The notes beneath the pieces are model-generated. The model saw nothing but the letters and a program-made list of their open reading frames with translations. It was not told the origin of the DNA and ran no database searches. The translations under genes and the position numbers were made by a program. Of a stretch of 64,000 nucleotides of DNA, positions 43,633 through 53,300 are shown one piece after another (positions within the stretch are counted from its first letter, which is position 1; the number at the start of each line of letters is the position of its first letter). The DNA is from Pseudomonas fluorescens (lineage in GTDB: Bacteria > Pseudomonadota > Gammaproteobacteria > Pseudomonadales > Pseudomonadaceae), in NCBI RefSeq assembly GCF_902497855.1, contig NZ_CABVHU010000021.1, positions 53,765 through 117,764 on the forward strand, written 5' to 3'.

Positions 43633-44355
43633 TCAGTTCGACGCACGGTAAAGTCCGTGCGCATCGATGTAGGCCAGGACCGCGTCGGGCACCAGGAAAC
43701 GTACCGACTTACCGCTGGCCAGCAGTTGACGGATCTGGGTGGCGGATACCGCAAGCGGTGTCTGCCAGACGAATGCAATCTGTCCGCTCGGCCCGTTGAG
43801 GGCCAGCGGGTCGCTCACCGAGCGCGCTGCCAGCAGGTTGCGCAAGGCATCCGGCGGTTCGCTGTCGGCATCCGGGCGTTGCAGCACCAGGATGTGGCAA
43901 TGCTGGAGCAACTCTTCCCAGCGGTGCCAAGTGGGCAGGCCGCAAAATGCGTCCCAGCCCAAAAGTAGAAAAACCTGGTCGTGCGCGGCCAGCTCGCCAC
44001 GCATCAGCTCCAGGGTATCGATGGTGTAGGACGGTTTGTCCCGCTGCAATTCGCGGGCATCCACCACCAACGGCGCCACACCGGCCACCGCGCACTCGAC
44101 CATCGCCAGACGGTCCTTGGCCGACACCTGCGGCGTACCGCGATGAGGCGGCCTGGCACTGGGCGTCAGGCGCAGCTCATCGAGCGCCAGCGATTCGGCG
44201 ACTTCCAGTGCACCGCGCAAATGGCCGATGTGCACTGGGTCGAAAGTCCCGCCCAGCATGCCGATGCGTCGAGGCGCAGGGTCGCGGGTGATCACCGGGG
44301 CCGACGAATTGAGGTCGCCCAAGTCAGACCGACGCCTGGCCGCGCAACTGACCAT
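43633..44355 (-). CDS. nadD: Nicotinate-nucleotide adenylyltransferase
   Basis: The nucleotidyltransferase signature is IGMLGGTFDPVHIGHLRGA, with the C-terminal SATQIRQLLASGKSVRFLVP as the second conserved block. It makes nicotinate adenine dinucleotide in NAD synthesis. The frame starts inside the end of proA; the first 25-30 residues before RRIGMLGG are not typical, so translation may begin later than the ATG at 44355. Confidence 0.93.
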   Translation of the reverse strand: MVSCAARRRSDLGDLNSSAPVITRDPAPRRIGMLGGTFDPVHIGHLRGALEVAESLALDELRLTPSARPPHRGTPQVSAKDRLAMVECAVAGVAPLVVDARELQRDKPSYTIDTLELMRGELAAHDQVFLLLGWDAFCGLPTWHRWEELLQHCHILVLQRPDADSEPPDALRNLLAARSVSDPLALNGPSGQIAFVWQTPLAVSATQIRQLLASGKSVRFLVPDAVLAYIDAHGLYRASN

Positions 44356-45595
44356 CCCCGACCACGATGTACTTTTCGCAGGTCAGTCCTTCGAGACCCA
44401 CCGGGCCGCGGGCGTGCAGCTTATCAGTAGAAATGCCGATCTCGGCACCCAATCCGTATTCAAAGCCATCGGCGAAGCACGTCGGGGTGTTGATCATCAC
44501 CGACGACGAATCGACTTGCGCGATGAAACGCCGGGTGTCTGCCAGGTTTTCGCTGACGATCGAATCGGTGTGATGGGAGCCGTGCCTGTTAATGTGCTCG
44601 ATGGCCTGGCCCAGTCCGTCGACCACGCGGATCGAGAGGATCGGCGCCAGGTATTCTGTGTTCCAGTCTTCTTCCGTTGCGGCAACCGCCTCTACGATCG
44701 CCCGGGTACGTTCGCAGCCACGCAGTTCGACGCCTTTTTCGCGAAACTGTGCAGCCATGGCCGGCAGAAAATCCTTGGCAACAGCTTGATCCACCAACAG
44801 CGTTTCCATCGCGCCGCAGATGCCATAACGGTACGTCTTGGCGTTGAAGGCGATGCGCTGGGCTTTCGCCAGGTCGGCATGGGCGCTGACGTAGACGTGG
44901 CAAATGCCGTCCAGGTGCTTGATCACCGGCACCCGCGCATCGCAGCTGATCCGTTCGATCAGGCCACGGCCGCCACGGGGCACGATGACGTCGACGTATT
45001 CGGGCAGGGTGATCAGCGCGCCAACGGCGGCGCGATCGGTGGTTTCGACCACTTGCACCACAGCCGCCGGCAGATCGGCCTCGGCCAGGCCGCGCTGGAT
45101 GCAGGCGGCAATGGCACGATTGGAGTTGATGGCCTCGGAGCCGCCGCGCAGGATGGTCGCATTGCCGGATTTCAGGCACAGGCTGGCCGCATCGATGGTC
45201 ACGTTTGGCCGCGATTCATAAATGATCCCGATCACGCCCAGCGGTACACGCATCTTGCCCACCTGAATCCCGGAGGGGCGATAACTCATGTCGCGGATTG
45301 CCCCGACCGGATCCGGCAGCGCGGCAACCTGACGCAAGCCGACGATCATGCCGTCGATGCGTTCCGGGGTCAGCGCCAGACGCTCCAGCAGGGCCGGTTC
45401 CAGACCGTTGGCGCGGCCAGCCGCCAAATCCAGCTCGTTGGCAGCTATCAGCTCGGCGCGAGCAGCGTCCAACGCCTGGGCAGCTGCCTCCAATGCGCGG
45501 TTTTTCTGCGCAGTGCTGGCACGGCCGATGACGCGGGAAGCTTCGCGGGCAGCGCGACCCAAACGGGTCATGTAGTCAAGAACGGACTCAGTCAT
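44324..45595 (-). CDS. proA: Gamma-glutamyl phosphate reductase
   Basis: This 423-aa protein starts at MTESVLDYMTRLGRAARE, the normal N terminus; an open frame 111 nt longer is disregarded. The catalytic Cys lies in IKHLDGICHVYV, and the NADPH/aldehyde-binding fold is seen in SRPNVTIDAASLCLKSGN and VIVPRGGRGLIERI. It catalyses the second step of proline synthesis from glutamate. It is first in the nadD-rsfS-rlmH-mrdA direction and overlaps nadD. Confidence 0.97.
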   Translation of the reverse strand: MTESVLDYMTRLGRAAREASRVIGRASTAQKNRALEAAAQALDAARAELIAANELDLAAGRANGLEPALLERLALTPERIDGMIVGLRQVAALPDPVGAIRDMSYRPSGIQVGKMRVPLGVIGIIYESRPNVTIDAASLCLKSGNATILRGGSEAINSNRAIAACIQRGLAEADLPAAVVQVVETTDRAAVGALITLPEYVDVIVPRGGRGLIERISCDARVPVIKHLDGICHVYVSAHADLAKAQRIAFNAKTYRYGICGAMETLLVDQAVAKDFLPAMAAQFREKGVELRGCERTRAIVEAVAATEEDWNTEYLAPILSIRVVDGLGQAIEHINRHGSHHTDSIVSENLADTRRFIAQVDSSSVMINTPTCFADGFEYGLGAEIGISTDKLHARGPVGLEGLTCEKYIVVGDGQLRGQASV

Positions 45596-45784
45596 GGTCT
45601 GGAGTGGTCTTTGATAAGGTCTTGGTAAAGAGTAAAGCGGCAGATTATAGCTGTCGCGTCCCGGGACTAACAGCGGTGACAGGCGGATGGTCGAAATCGA
45701 GGGCAATTTGCCGACGTTCAGCCGTGATTAAGCTGCAAATTGTTATCATCACGACTCAATCAGCCCTGATAAACGCCGTTCATC

Positions 45785-46480
45785 ATGACCAATCTGACTG
45801 TTCGTGCGTCCGAAACGAGCCTGCCCACGGCACTCCCGGACGCATTTTTCGACCGGGACGCCCAAACGCTGGCCCGGGAATTACTGGGCAAAGTGATCCG
45901 GCATCGGGTCGGTGAACTCTGGCTGAGCGCTCGAATCATCGAGACCGAAGCCTATTACTTCGAAGAAAAAGGCAGCCACGCCTCCCTTGGCTACACAGAA
46001 AAGCGTAAGGCTTTGTTTCTGGATGGCGGTCACATCTATATGTATTACGCCCGTGGCGGCGATTCGCTGAACTTCAGTGCCCAAGGCCCCGGCAATGCGG
46101 TATTGATCAAATCCGGCTATCCCTGGGTCGATGAATTGAGCGGACCGGCGAGCCTGGCACAAATGCTGTTGAACAATCCGGATGCCCAGGGCCGCCCTCG
46201 CCCCTCGCAAAAGCTCTGTGCCGGACAGACATTGCTCTGCAAGGCGCTGGGCCTGAAGGTGCCGATCTGGGACGCCAAGCGCTTCGACCATGAAGTGCTG
46301 CTGGTGGAAGATATCGGGCCCGCACCCGCACACATCATCCAAACCACGCGCCTGGGCATTCCCCATGGGCGTGACGAACACCTGATGTACCGCTTCGTCG
46401 ATGCCGCCTACGCCGCCTACTGCACGCGCAACCCGCTGCGACGAGGGCAAGTCGAAGGTCGCGATTACTTTCTGCTGTAA
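45785..46480 (+). CDS. DNA-3-methyladenine glycosylase, AAG/MPG family
   Basis: This 231-aa protein contains ARIIETEAYYFEEKGSHASL with the catalytic Glu, and HIYMYYARGGDSLNFSAQG plus GNAVLIKSGYPW, all typical of the AAG fold. It excises alkylated purines to start base excision repair. It has GC-rich core codon use. It is divergent from proA with about 190 bp between starts. Confidence 0.94.
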   Translation: MTNLTVRASETSLPTALPDAFFDRDAQTLARELLGKVIRHRVGELWLSARIIETEAYYFEEKGSHASLGYTEKRKALFLDGGHIYMYYARGGDSLNFSAQGPGNAVLIKSGYPWVDELSGPASLAQMLLNNPDAQGRPRPSQKLCAGQTLLCKALGLKVPIWDAKRFDHEVLLVEDIGPAPAHIIQTTRLGIPHGRDEHLMYRFVDAAYAAYCTRNPLRRGQVEGRDYFLL

Positions 46481-46509
46481 ACACAATCGATAAGTTGGGA
46501 GTTGTCTTT

Positions 46510-47826
46510 ATGGGCCCATGGCTCGATAGCGTGACCGGATGGTTGACGGTCAACCCGCAATGGCTGGCCGCCGCGGTATTCATAGTGGCCTTTGTGGAAT
46601 GCCTGGCAATTGCCGGGCTGATCGTTCCCGGTACGGTATTGCTGTTTGCCGTCGCTGTCCTGGCCGGCAGCGGTGCGCTGTCGTTGAGTGAAACACTGCT
46701 GCTGGGGTTCGTCGCCGGCGTGCTGGGCGACATTGTTTCCTACTTCGTGGGGCGACATTTTCACCAGAACATCCGGCGCCTGCCCGGGTTGCGCCATCAC
46801 CCGGAATGGATCGCAGGAGCCGAAGCCTATTTCCAGCGTTATGGCATCGCCAGCCTGTTGGTCGGACGCTTTATCGGCCCATTAAGGCCCATGCTGCCGA
46901 TGGTCGCCGGGATGTTCGACATGCCGTTCCCGCGCTTCGCCGCCGTCAGCCTGCTGGCCGCCGCCGGCTGGAGCGTCGCCTACCTGCTCCCGGGATGGGC
47001 CACCGGCGCAGCGATCCGCCTGCCGTTGCCGGAAGGTTTCTGGCTGCAGGCGGGTATTGTCGCCGGGAGTGTGGCGGTGATGGTCGGCTTGAGCGCGACC
47101 AGCAGCCTGCGCCGCCATCGCCGGGCGACGACCTGGATCAGCGGCATGAGCCTGCTGATCCTGATCGGCCTGTTCATCGGCTATCCGCACTTGACCGCCC
47201 TGGATCAGGGCGTGATGACCCTGGTGCAGGAGCATCGCGGGCCGACGCTGGATGAAATTGCAGTCACCTTCACCCTGATCGGTGAGTTCCGCAACATGCT
47301 GCTGTTCAGTGCCCTGCTCACCGGCCTGCTATTGCTGTGCCGACAATGGCGCCAGGCGCTGTTTGCCGGCGGCACCCTGCTCTGCACCGCCCTGGCCAAT
47401 ACCGCGACCAAGAACTTCTTCGCCCGGGTACGCCCGGAAGTGCTGACCGACCCCTTGACCAGCTATAGCATGCCCAGCGGCCACGCTTCGGGGGCGTTTG
47501 CCTTGTTTCTGACCCTTGGGGTACTCGCCGGTCGCGGACAGCCCCCGCGTATGCGCCTGACCTGGCTGCTGCTGGCCTGCCTGCCAGCGCTGTCGATCGC
47601 TTTGTCCCGGGTTTATCTCGGCGCGCATTGGCCCACCGACGTGCTGGCCGGCGCCATGCTCGCTGCGTGCGTGTGTGCCGCGGGTTTGTGGCTGAGCCAG
47701 CGCCAGGCGCCCCTCAATGCCATGCCGTTCAAGGTCTGGTGGCTGATCCTGCCGGCACAGCTGGCATTGTTCAGCTTTTTCGCCTTGCGCCATCTGCCGC
47801 CTGCAATGTTGCGGTACGCCTACTGA
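46510..47826 (+). CDS. DedA-PAP2 fusion membrane phosphatase
   Basis: This 438-aa protein has an N-terminal DedA/SNARE-associated domain (FVECLAIAGLIVPGTVLLF, FVGRHF, GRFIGPLRPMLPMVAGMF) and a C-terminal PAP2 acid phosphatase domain with NTATKNFFARVRP, SYSMPSGHASGAFAL and SRVYLGAHWPTDVL, the three phosphatase motifs. The DedA half is a family of undecaprenyl-phosphate or phospholipid flippases; the PAP2 half could dephosphorylate undecaprenyl pyrophosphate or phosphatidate. The fusion suggests coupled dephosphorylation and flipping (inference). The ATG at 46510 has GGGAG 8-12 nt upstream; a TTG at 46495 is less likely. Confidence 0.92.
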   Translation: MGPWLDSVTGWLTVNPQWLAAAVFIVAFVECLAIAGLIVPGTVLLFAVAVLAGSGALSLSETLLLGFVAGVLGDIVSYFVGRHFHQNIRRLPGLRHHPEWIAGAEAYFQRYGIASLLVGRFIGPLRPMLPMVAGMFDMPFPRFAAVSLLAAAGWSVAYLLPGWATGAAIRLPLPEGFWLQAGIVAGSVAVMVGLSATSSLRRHRRATTWISGMSLLILIGLFIGYPHLTALDQGVMTLVQEHRGPTLDEIAVTFTLIGEFRNMLLFSALLTGLLLLCRQWRQALFAGGTLLCTALANTATKNFFARVRPEVLTDPLTSYSMPSGHASGAFALFLTLGVLAGRGQPPRMRLTWLLLACLPALSIALSRVYLGAHWPTDVLAGAMLAACVCAAGLWLSQRQAPLNAMPFKVWWLILPAQLALFSFFALRHLPPAMLRYAY

Positions 47827-48178
47827 CACCACGGGTTCGCCGCTCTATCGGTTCAGAGCAAAGAACCCCCTCCTCGCCACGCTTTAACGGGTTCTCCGAC
47901 GAGCGTGGCGCTTGATCTCGCAAGTTGCGTAGCTGCGGCGCGCCCGCGTCTTCGCAGAACATCCGCCTGACTAATAATCGAAGTTACATATTTTCCCGTC
48001 ACTTCCAAAGTCTGCACCTTTCACGACCTGGAAAATCAATTACATTAAAACCTCTTTACTGCGAAGTACGCGCAGTCAATATTCATCACGATTAACACGT
48101 CGTCTTACCACCTTCACCAAGAACGCCATTAGACACGCCAACATAATTTATCAATTTTATTTTATAAGCGAGTTTATC
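47827..48178. other. AT-rich intergenic region before the toxin pair
   Basis: No gene. A stem GCCACGCT (47876-47883) / AGCGTGGC (47902-47909) lies after the DedA-PAP2 stop. From 47980 on the DNA is markedly AT-richer than its surroundings, consistent with promoters of the accessory toxin genes and with an insertion boundary. Confidence 0.5.
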
Positions 48179-50239
48179 ATGAGTCCCAAAACACCCCGCA
48201 AACCACCCGTAACAACTCCACATAAACCGATATCAACAAACGAGCCCTCGATAAGGCCCGAGTCGGACACTTCAATATTCGTGCCGCATAGAGTCTGGCC
48301 TGCCGACGCCAATATTCCATTGACGTCCCCTATGGGTCCTGCTGCACACCCGGACGTTGATCTGCCCATCCACCTTCCCATTGAAATAACCGACTTGCCG
48401 ACCCGAACGATTACCCGTTCTTTGCAGAGCGATACATCATTGAGCAAATACTGGTTATCGGCGAAATTTCTGCGCGGCATGCAAGCACCGGATGATGACG
48501 GCTTGCGCTACATCGTCGGACGCAAGTTTGTCGATGTAGACGATGGCGGCGTTGTGCATACCGCGCATGTCGACTTTGATGAAAGTCTCGGTGTCTATCG
48601 AATGAAGTTACTGACGGAGCAACTGCTGACCGGCCCGGCCGTGTATAAAAACGAAACAAGTCTCACCTGGCGCCTCACCGCGCAGATTAGTGAAAAACCT
48701 GTTGCCCGCCATGACCTCCAGACAAGCACTGGCTCCACGACGAAGCGGCCTGCGTCATCATCGAGCGAGCCCCCCGCGACAACGGTTGTACCTAAACGAT
48801 CGCGCTCTTCCAACACGCCAACTTACATCAATCAAAGTCTTTACACCGCTTCGCTGCGTTCGCCGGATGCCCAGGGTTATCACAAACTCAAGCCGAGGTC
48901 GGGGTCGAATCTATCCGACACACGGTTTGCGTTCCAGGATCGTCACGGAAACTGGATTGAGGTCGACCCTCCTGCAGGAGGATTCGGCTCGCAACCCACT
49001 CACCTGACACACTGGACCGACCAGGAGATCTGGGAGCTCTACGGGATTCACGGTCGGGAGATCGAGCACTTCCGCAGCGAAGCACAAGCCTCGGGCAAGC
49101 CCCCGCACTGGGTCGAACCCAATGTAACGGACGACCCGGTCGTCAACCTGCTGCGAGATTCACTGCACTGGTTGCACCCGACCCTTACCCCGAACGAACG
49201 CCAGGCGCTCCTGCAGTCCTACAACCTGCTGCCGAGCCAACTGTCTCGTCTGCAACAACACCTGCAGACCGAGCTGACATTGCCGCCATGGGCACAAGCG
49301 CACAAACGAATGACTGAAGACGTTGGCAATCCCCTCTACCTCGATCAATTTAGCCGAGACGCCATCGATGAGCTGAATCTCAAGCGTGATGCCCGGCATG
49401 AAGGGTATGACCCCGAGACCAGCCTGACCCCTCAATTGCGCGAAGCGCTGCTAGTTAAAATGGGCTATCGGCGCAACAAGAACAACTGTCTTTATCGAAC
49501 GGATATACCGGCCCTGTTCAGGGGCGACGAGCGCACCCCGTTCGAACTGGCGAACGACAACGCCATGCTGCCTCGCTATGCCCACCGCCCCGGCGCCACC
49601 ACTCATAAGCCGCTGAGCGCCACCTTCAGCCTCAAGGAGGGCCTGATGTACGCCTCGGCCCCCGATCCCGAATACCTGCGATTCAACTCGCAAACCAATA
49701 AGTACCCTGGAAGAAACACAAACGATTCGGACAGCGACGCCAGTGATGCAAGCGACTCGGACAGCAGCGAATCTTCCGAGTGGTCGGATACGGGAAGCCC
49801 GGTCCCCTGGGACCATGAACGCCATTACCAACCCACCAGAGCGCGGCAGACGGAAATGTTTCTGTATGCGCTGGATACCCGCAACCTGGAAGTGGTCCCG
49901 CATGAAGAAAACCATAACTTCAACTCAGCGGCCCGCGACACGCCGCCCACCTGGTTTCCCGACGATGACTACGAAGGGCTGATTTCGGTGACCAAAAAAG
50001 GACTGGAAGCAGAGCGGGTCTGGCTGTTGAACTCAGCCCTGACAAAGGGCGCGAATGTAAAAGACATCGAGCACCAAGCTGGGAGTCGCGGCGACAGAAT
50101 CGAAGCCTCTACGCATGCGGGTCACGCCAACAAACATGAATACGACCAATTGATCGATGAAGTGGAGGCCACGGGTAAACCGATGCTCAGGCTGTCTGGC
50201 AATAAAAACGAATTTGGGTATGACGTCATATGGCCTTGA
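48179..50239 (+). CDS. Candidate ADP-ribosyltransferase toxin component (A subunit-like)
   Basis: Protein of 686 aa without a classical signal peptide. Residues 1-110 are Pro/Thr-rich. RYIVGRKFVDVDDGGVVHTA and QDRHGNWIEVDPPAGG, then LTHWTDQEIWELYGIHG, are motifs I associate with large Pseudomonas effector/toxin proteins. The C-terminal part resembles cholera-toxin-like ADP-ribosyltransferases: LFRGDERTPFELANDNAMLP parallels their LYRADSRPPDEI segment (Arg448), LSATFSLKEGLMYAS lies in the position of the Ser-Thr-Ser strand (Ser480), and an ExE (Glu610, Glu612 in GLEAERVW) could be the catalytic pair. An acidic Asp/Ser insert (about 517-540) separates these. The STS is imperfect and the ExE is far away, so the enzyme assignment is a hypothesis. 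It ends 72 bp before the next gene, its likely delivery partner. Confidence 0.6.
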   Translation: MSPKTPRKPPVTTPHKPISTNEPSIRPESDTSIFVPHRVWPADANIPLTSPMGPAAHPDVDLPIHLPIEITDLPTRTITRSLQSDTSLSKYWLSAKFLRGMQAPDDDGLRYIVGRKFVDVDDGGVVHTAHVDFDESLGVYRMKLLTEQLLTGPAVYKNETSLTWRLTAQISEKPVARHDLQTSTGSTTKRPASSSSEPPATTVVPKRSRSSNTPTYINQSLYTASLRSPDAQGYHKLKPRSGSNLSDTRFAFQDRHGNWIEVDPPAGGFGSQPTHLTHWTDQEIWELYGIHGREIEHFRSEAQASGKPPHWVEPNVTDDPVVNLLRDSLHWLHPTLTPNERQALLQSYNLLPSQLSRLQQHLQTELTLPPWAQAHKRMTEDVGNPLYLDQFSRDAIDELNLKRDARHEGYDPETSLTPQLREALLVKMGYRRNKNNCLYRTDIPALFRGDERTPFELANDNAMLPRYAHRPGATTHKPLSATFSLKEGLMYASAPDPEYLRFNSQTNKYPGRNTNDSDSDASDASDSDSSESSEWSDTGSPVPWDHERHYQPTRARQTEMFLYALDTRNLEVVPHEENHNFNSAARDTPPTWFPDDDYEGLISVTKKGLEAERVWLLNSALTKGANVKDIEHQAGSRGDRIEASTHAGHANKHEYDQLIDEVEATGKPMLRLSGNKNEFGYDVIWP

Positions 50240-50311
50240 GGGTCAAGTTTATTGAAATGCGCCGGTAGGAAAATCGGTGCTCATAACATTCATTATTTAA
50301 AGGATTAAACA

Positions 50312-53300
50312 ATGGCCAAACTAATCGAACCCGCCATGGAAGTTCCAACCCACCGCCCGATACAGGTAACGGCGATCAGTAAATCGGCTAACAGTCATGC
50401 GCCGGCTGCCGGCCAGATTGATACGTCTCCCAGCGCGCCACCCTTGACCCCTGTACCAACGGAAGTGCTGGACCCAGCGCACCCAAGCCAGGTTTCCCGT
50501 CGCCCACTCAAATACCTCGATGAACATTTCGGGCCATTGCGCTTTGGCAATTCCAACATCACTCGCGTAGAACTGAAGGCCCTGGGCGCGATGGTGCATG
50601 GTGGCGCCATCAGCACGGCAAACACGAACATGAGGGCCGCCGACCAGACCTTTATCGATGGGCTGAGTTTCGACCCCGCGAAGGTCGAGACCCGTGTCAA
50701 ATCAGCAACAAAAACGCCAGACAGTGGCATCGTAGCCACTCTGTTCTTTGAAATCTCTATCAGTCGCTCGGTAGACGCCCCCCCGTTATTCGTCGCCCCC
50801 TTCCCGCTTACGCCCGACAGCCCGATAGATCGCCTCAACAAACTGGGCCAGTCGGCGCAAAAACTGGATATTCATGCCGTAGAGTCCGTTACCCTGTTCA
50901 AGGCCAAGGCCAAAAGCTATGCGCATCGCGGCGTAGCCACGGTAGGCGTTGGAATGCAGGCCTTCGGCATCTACAGTGGCTTCAAAGGGGCCTTTGAAGC
51001 CCTCAAGGTTGGCGACACGGGCGAAGCGGTGTTTAACGGCGCTTCGATTGCTGCTGAAGTCGGTTCGTTGATCATCGAACGAGGCTTCACCAAGACTGGC
51101 GTCGCGATGCTTGAAAGCGGCTCGGTCATATTCAAACGGTTTTCCGCCACGTCAGTCGGTACCGTATTCAGTCGGGGTGGCGGGTTATTTGCCAGCGTGA
51201 TCACCTTGCCGTTTGACATTATCAGTGCTGTCAAAGCCTTTAACGCTGCCGCCGCCTCGCAAGGCAAGATAGCCCAGGATCATTATGTCAGTGGCGGCGT
51301 GAGCGTGGCCAGCGCAGGCATTAGCATTGCGCTTGGCGCGGCGGCGCTGGCCGGTTTCGGCGCCGCCGCCGGCCCTGTTGGCCTCGCTGCAGCTGCCATC
51401 CTCATCCTCGGAGCGGAAATCTACCGGGCCGCCCGGGTCGTGGACGACATTGACGATTATGTTGAACTGAACTTCGACGAACGGTTGCGCGCCGGATGGC
51501 TCGCTTTTGTAGGTAAGGATCAGGACAAGGAGATTCTGGATCGCTTCAAGATTAACAAGGCGTTCAGCGATCACACCATACAGTTAGAACTTTCGGCAAA
51601 ACATTTGCTTGAAGGTACTTATAAAGAAGAACTGGAATACATTGTAAACGGCAGTTTCGACGTCAAGCTGAAAACAATCGAACTCTGGAGATACCAATGG
51701 GACGAAAGCGCCGGGGAAGAACCCTACAAGCTTGATACGGAGCCGGCTATCGTTGAGACCGACGACATTATCCTTGCTCGTGACGGGATTCCGTCAGACC
51801 TCAAAGGCAGCGTCAAAGGCAGCCCAGGCGAAAACAAGAGCATTTATTGGAAGCTCGGTGATGGTGATGATCAAGTCTACGCCCCCAAGGACAAGCCCAA
51901 CATCTTCATCTATCGGGAGGGTACCAAGAAACTGGTCGGTGGTGACAAGAATGACCGTTTTCACTTCGAAACAACCGAAGCGGAACTGAACCGGCCAGAG
52001 CAGTCGGCACGAACCAGTGTCCTTGACGGATATGACGGCTCCGACACCCTGGCCTTCGAGGGATCCCGTCCCCGCGCGGATACTCGTCATGTCGGTTACG
52101 ACGTCAATCTGAAGACCGGCAAGGTTGCCTTGCGTCATGAGGACCGTGCGAAAGACGACATCCTGATAGCGGAGCTCACCTCCATCGAAAACATCTCTAC
52201 CTTGCGAGAGGGTACAAATCAAGTCACCGGGAACGACAAAGCCAATCAGATCTCGGCCAACGGTTACGACCAAATCGATGCCGGGCCAGGTGATGACACG
52301 ATCGCGATCCGCGGGTGGCACTCTCGGGTTGATGGCGGCCCCGGAACGGATCGCTACTACATCGCGGACACCACAGCTAAAGTGACCATTGTCGAAGATG
52401 GCAAACAAACAAGCCTGATCGAATTCGGCTGGCCACTGGAGCGCATTCAACGGTTGCGGATCGTCGGTACTTCGCTGGTGATCACTTCGTTGCGCAACGA
52501 GGATGGCGAACTTCCCGACCATGTGTTGACCATCGAGCATGTCTACGAACATGTCGAAGGCATGCGTCAGGTGAAAAACAATCGGCTGCAGTTTAAAACT
52601 CAGGATAATTATTGGCTGGAGCTCAAATTGCTCCCTCTTCCGTCTGACTCACTCGCTTACGATGTAGATTATGACAAAACTGGCGGACAGCCCGCGCCGG
52701 CTCCATACATCACCAATAGCGGAACCGTGGTGCTCGCGGAGCGGGCGCCGAGGCATACCTTTGTTTCGCGCGCTGGCGGCAACGTCGATCTGGTCGCCAA
52801 CGCCCACACATCTGAAATCCCTAATGTGGTTTATCTGGATTATAAAAGCGCAGAAATAGTTGCAATCGACGCAAGTTATACCGTCGAAGTGGTTATGGGT
52901 CCTACGGGATATACCAACCTGGATTATTCACAATTCAACTTATGGATTCGGCTGCCTTCCTCGAAACTCGTTAACATCTCAAACTTCTTTCACGAAAAAA
53001 AAGGGCGAAGAACAGGAACCTCTTTTAATGACAATATTCGGATCAATGGTTTTTACCAGGCGAATATTGTACTGATTATGCAGGATGGCGAATCCTATCA
53101 AATACGCCCCCCGCACCTGGACTTCCGTGAAGACGCAGCCTCCCCAGGCCGCAAACTGTGTAGCGCTCGGGAATGTTTGCATCCTCGGCGCGGACGCCAT
53201 ACGTTTATCGAACCGCAACAAATCAAGCCCTCTCTGCTCTCCACCACCCCCCAACAGATTACATTCCCCGCGCCCCCCCATACCGGCATCTATGTATTGA

